A stretch of DNA of 14,987 nt, taken from positions 1-14,987 of the forward strand of contig JAEWYO010000026.1 of NCBI GenBank assembly GCA_023395595.1, given 5' to 3'. This document shows, one piece after another, positions 13,927 to 14,987 of the stretch. Positions within the stretch are counted from its first letter, which is position 1. Every line of letters starts with the position of its first letter. The position numbers were made by a program, and so were the translations under genes. Under the pieces are notes generated by a model that saw nothing but the letters and a program-made list of their open reading frames with translations, searched no databases and was not told where the DNA came from. The DNA comes from Bacillota bacterium. Its GTDB lineage: Bacteria; Bacillota; Clostridia; Christensenellales; CAG-138.

Positions 13927-14041
13927 CCTCCTTTTGCAGCCCCTTTTTTTGAGAAGGCGGACAACCCGGGAGGGCAGGTTACTGACGGAGCAAACCGCGC
14001 GCGGACTACCAACCGCGCCGTGTTTTTCCTTCTCAGGCCAC
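13927..14041 (-). ncRNA. Structured leader, probable yjdF-motif riboswitch
   Basis: Between the yjdF promoter and gene, GAGAAGG (14034-14028) pairs with CCTTCTC (13957-13951). This closes a loop of about 70 nt with three inner helices: ACGG/CCGT (14021-14018 with 13988-13985), GCGCGG/CCGCGC (14018-14013 with 14004-13999) and AACC/GGTT. A purine-rich stretch with GGGGCTGC and the ribosome binding site GGAGG (13931-13927) follows directly, which fits translational control. Assignment to the yjdF motif rests on position before a yjdF gene plus this architecture; I could not run a covariance model. Confidence 0.68.
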
Positions 14042-14047
14042 AAACGG

Positions 14048-14076
14048 ATGATACCACACGATTTTGCTTGAAACAA
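14048..14076 (-). promoter_or_regulatory. yjdF promoter
   Basis: On the minus strand: TTGTTT (14076-14071), a 17-nt spacer ending in TGG, and TATCAT (14053-14048), an extended -10 with one mismatch. The predicted start is near 14041, just before the structured leader. Confidence 0.65.
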
Positions 14077-14116
14077 TTCGATTGTGTGATTACGTTGCGG
14101 AAAACTTGATCTTACC

Positions 14117-14125
14117 TGCTATAAT
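14117..14125 (+). promoter_or_regulatory. Promoter of the epimerase-like gene (extended -10)
   Basis: TGC-TATAAT (14117-14125) is a perfect -10 with a TGn extension. The best -35 is TTGCGG (14095-14100) at a long 19-nt spacing. It is back to back with the yjdF promoter and gives a short leader of about 25 nt. Confidence 0.65.
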
Positions 14126-14157
14126 AAAAAATAGAATATCACAGGAGGTGTGTGAAA

Positions 14158-14987
14158 ATGAAAGTACTCATGATCGGCGGAACAGGACTGCTCGGCAGCC
14201 AGGCCGCGCGAGAGCTCATCTCCCGCGGGCACAGCGTGCATTCCATCGCGTTGCCGCCGCTGCCCGAAGGCGCGCTTTTACCGCCGGAGATGACACTGAC
14301 GCTGAAAAACAGCAACGATATGACCGACGACGAACTGCGCGCGGTCTTTGCGGGCGTAGACGGGTTCATCTTTGCCGCGGGCGTGGATGAGCGTGTGGAG
14401 GGACCTTCTCCCATCTACGACTTTTTTAAAAAATATAACATCACGCCGCTGGAGCGGATGCTCCGCCTCGCCAAAGAGAGCGGAGTCAAGCACGCGGTCA
14501 TCGCGGGCTCCTATTTCTCCTATTTCGCCAAGAAGTGGCCGCAGATGGAGATGACGAAACACCATCCCTATATTCGCAGCAGGATCGATCAGGAGAATAT
14601 GGCGTTTTCGTTTGCGGATGAAAACTTTGCGGTCTCCGTGCTGGAGCTTCCGTATATCTTCGGCGCGCAGAAGGGCAGAAAGCCTGTCTGGGTGTTCCTC
14701 GTGGAGATGCTGCTCAAGATGAAAGGCGCGATACTCTATCCGCGCGGTGGTACCGCAATGGTCACCGTGCGGCAGGTGGGTCAGGCATTTGCCGGCGCGC
14801 TGGAGCGCGGCGTTGGCGCAAGTGCATATCCCATCGGTTGGTTCAATCTCACCTGGCGTGAGATGATTACCATCATGAACAAATATATGGGTGTGCCGCA
14901 GAAGAAGATCATCACGATTCCGAAGTTCCTCTTTGCCATGAGCGCAAAGCAGATTGAGCAATCCCAGCGCACCAAGGGCACCGAGGG
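14158..14987 (+). CDS. NAD-dependent epimerase/dehydratase-like protein (partial, C-terminus off the right edge)
   Basis: 276 codons, continuing past the window. The N-terminal Rossmann fold begins MKVLMIGGTGLLGS, with the GGTGLLG nucleotide-binding loop at residues 7-13, typical of extended or atypical short-chain dehydrogenases. A serine in VIAGSYFSYF and a tyrosine at 138 (HHPYIRSRID) sit where the catalytic Ser and YxxxK are expected, but the lysine is Arg142. ELPYIFGAQKGRK matches the LRPxxxYG-type segment that follows in this superfamily. AGGAGG lies 9 nt before the ATG. The substrate is unknown; it may be a sugar-nucleotide or other small-molecule oxidoreductase, or a non-catalytic NmrA-like sensor. 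It is divergent from yjdF. Confidence 0.87.
   Translation, partial: MKVLMIGGTGLLGSQAARELISRGHSVHSIALPPLPEGALLPPEMTLTLKNSNDMTDDELRAVFAGVDGFIFAAGVDERVEGPSPIYDFFKKYNITPLERMLRLAKESGVKHAVIAGSYFSYFAKKWPQMEMTKHHPYIRSRIDQENMAFSFADENFAVSVLELPYIFGAQKGRKPVWVFLVEMLLKMKGAILYPRGGTAMVTVRQVGQAFAGALERGVGASAYPIGWFNLTWREMITIMNKYMGVPQKKIITIPKFLFAMSAKQIEQSQRTKGTE

Noticed and set aside
13300..14109. 269-codon plus-strand open frame across the yjdF region
   Set aside because: It spans the yjdF terminator, gene, riboswitch and promoter in antisense; these elements explain the sequence better.

Overview
The window reads as a chromosomal stretch of an anaerobic, fairly GC-rich member of the Firmicutes, probably class Clostridia. 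The reasons are strong AGGAGG-type ribosome binding sites, compact intrinsic terminators, a class III glutamine synthetase, an ANTAR-type regulator, an O2/NO-scavenging flavodiiron protein with rubredoxin domains, and a YjdF gene with a structured leader. I see no phage, IS, CRISPR or tRNA/rRNA genes. The genus cannot be fixed from sequence alone.

Layout. (1) 1-4576 is a nitrogen-assimilation locus. A class III glutamine synthetase (glnN, minus strand, cut by the left edge) is divergent from a class I-type glutamine synthetase (glnA-like, plus strand), which is followed by an ANTAR regulator with a degenerate receiver domain. The two synthetase promoters have identical hexamers (TTGACA-N17-TATACT). 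Both leaders carry a small hairpin with the same hexaloop, AAAGGC, on different but complementary stems, and each hairpin overlaps the 5' arm of an intrinsic terminator. This suggests that the ANTAR protein controls both synthetases by antitermination. The 3' end of the ANTAR gene is duplicated, and all three differences are synonymous. (2) 4637-6186 holds a single FAD-dependent oxidoreductase of the geranylgeranyl-reductase/FixC type with its own promoter and terminator. (3) 6200-8675 is a TetR regulator, a stand-alone SCP2-like lipid-binding protein and an M24 (creatinase/Xaa-Pro peptidase fold) protein with one altered metal ligand. A perfectly symmetrical bidirectional terminator closes the group.

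(4) 8678-10955 (minus) is an ECF sigma factor overlapping a membrane-anchored putative anti-sigma protein. (5) 11116-13391 (minus) is a flavodiiron protein fused to a flavin-reductase domain and two short rubredoxin domains, with promoter and terminator. (6) 13466-14076 (minus) is a yjdF gene preceded by a structured leader that is probably a yjdF riboswitch. The gene is interrupted by a one-base frameshift. (7) 14117-14987 (plus) is an NAD-dependent epimerase/dehydratase-like protein, cut by the right edge.

The most interesting system is the two-synthetase locus with matching ANTAR-type attenuators. It appears to be a self-contained nitrogen-control circuit: one RNA-binding regulator, two structurally unrelated glutamine synthetases, and one shared RNA signal used in both directions. 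Strong codon bias produces many long open frames antisense to the real genes; these were rejected.
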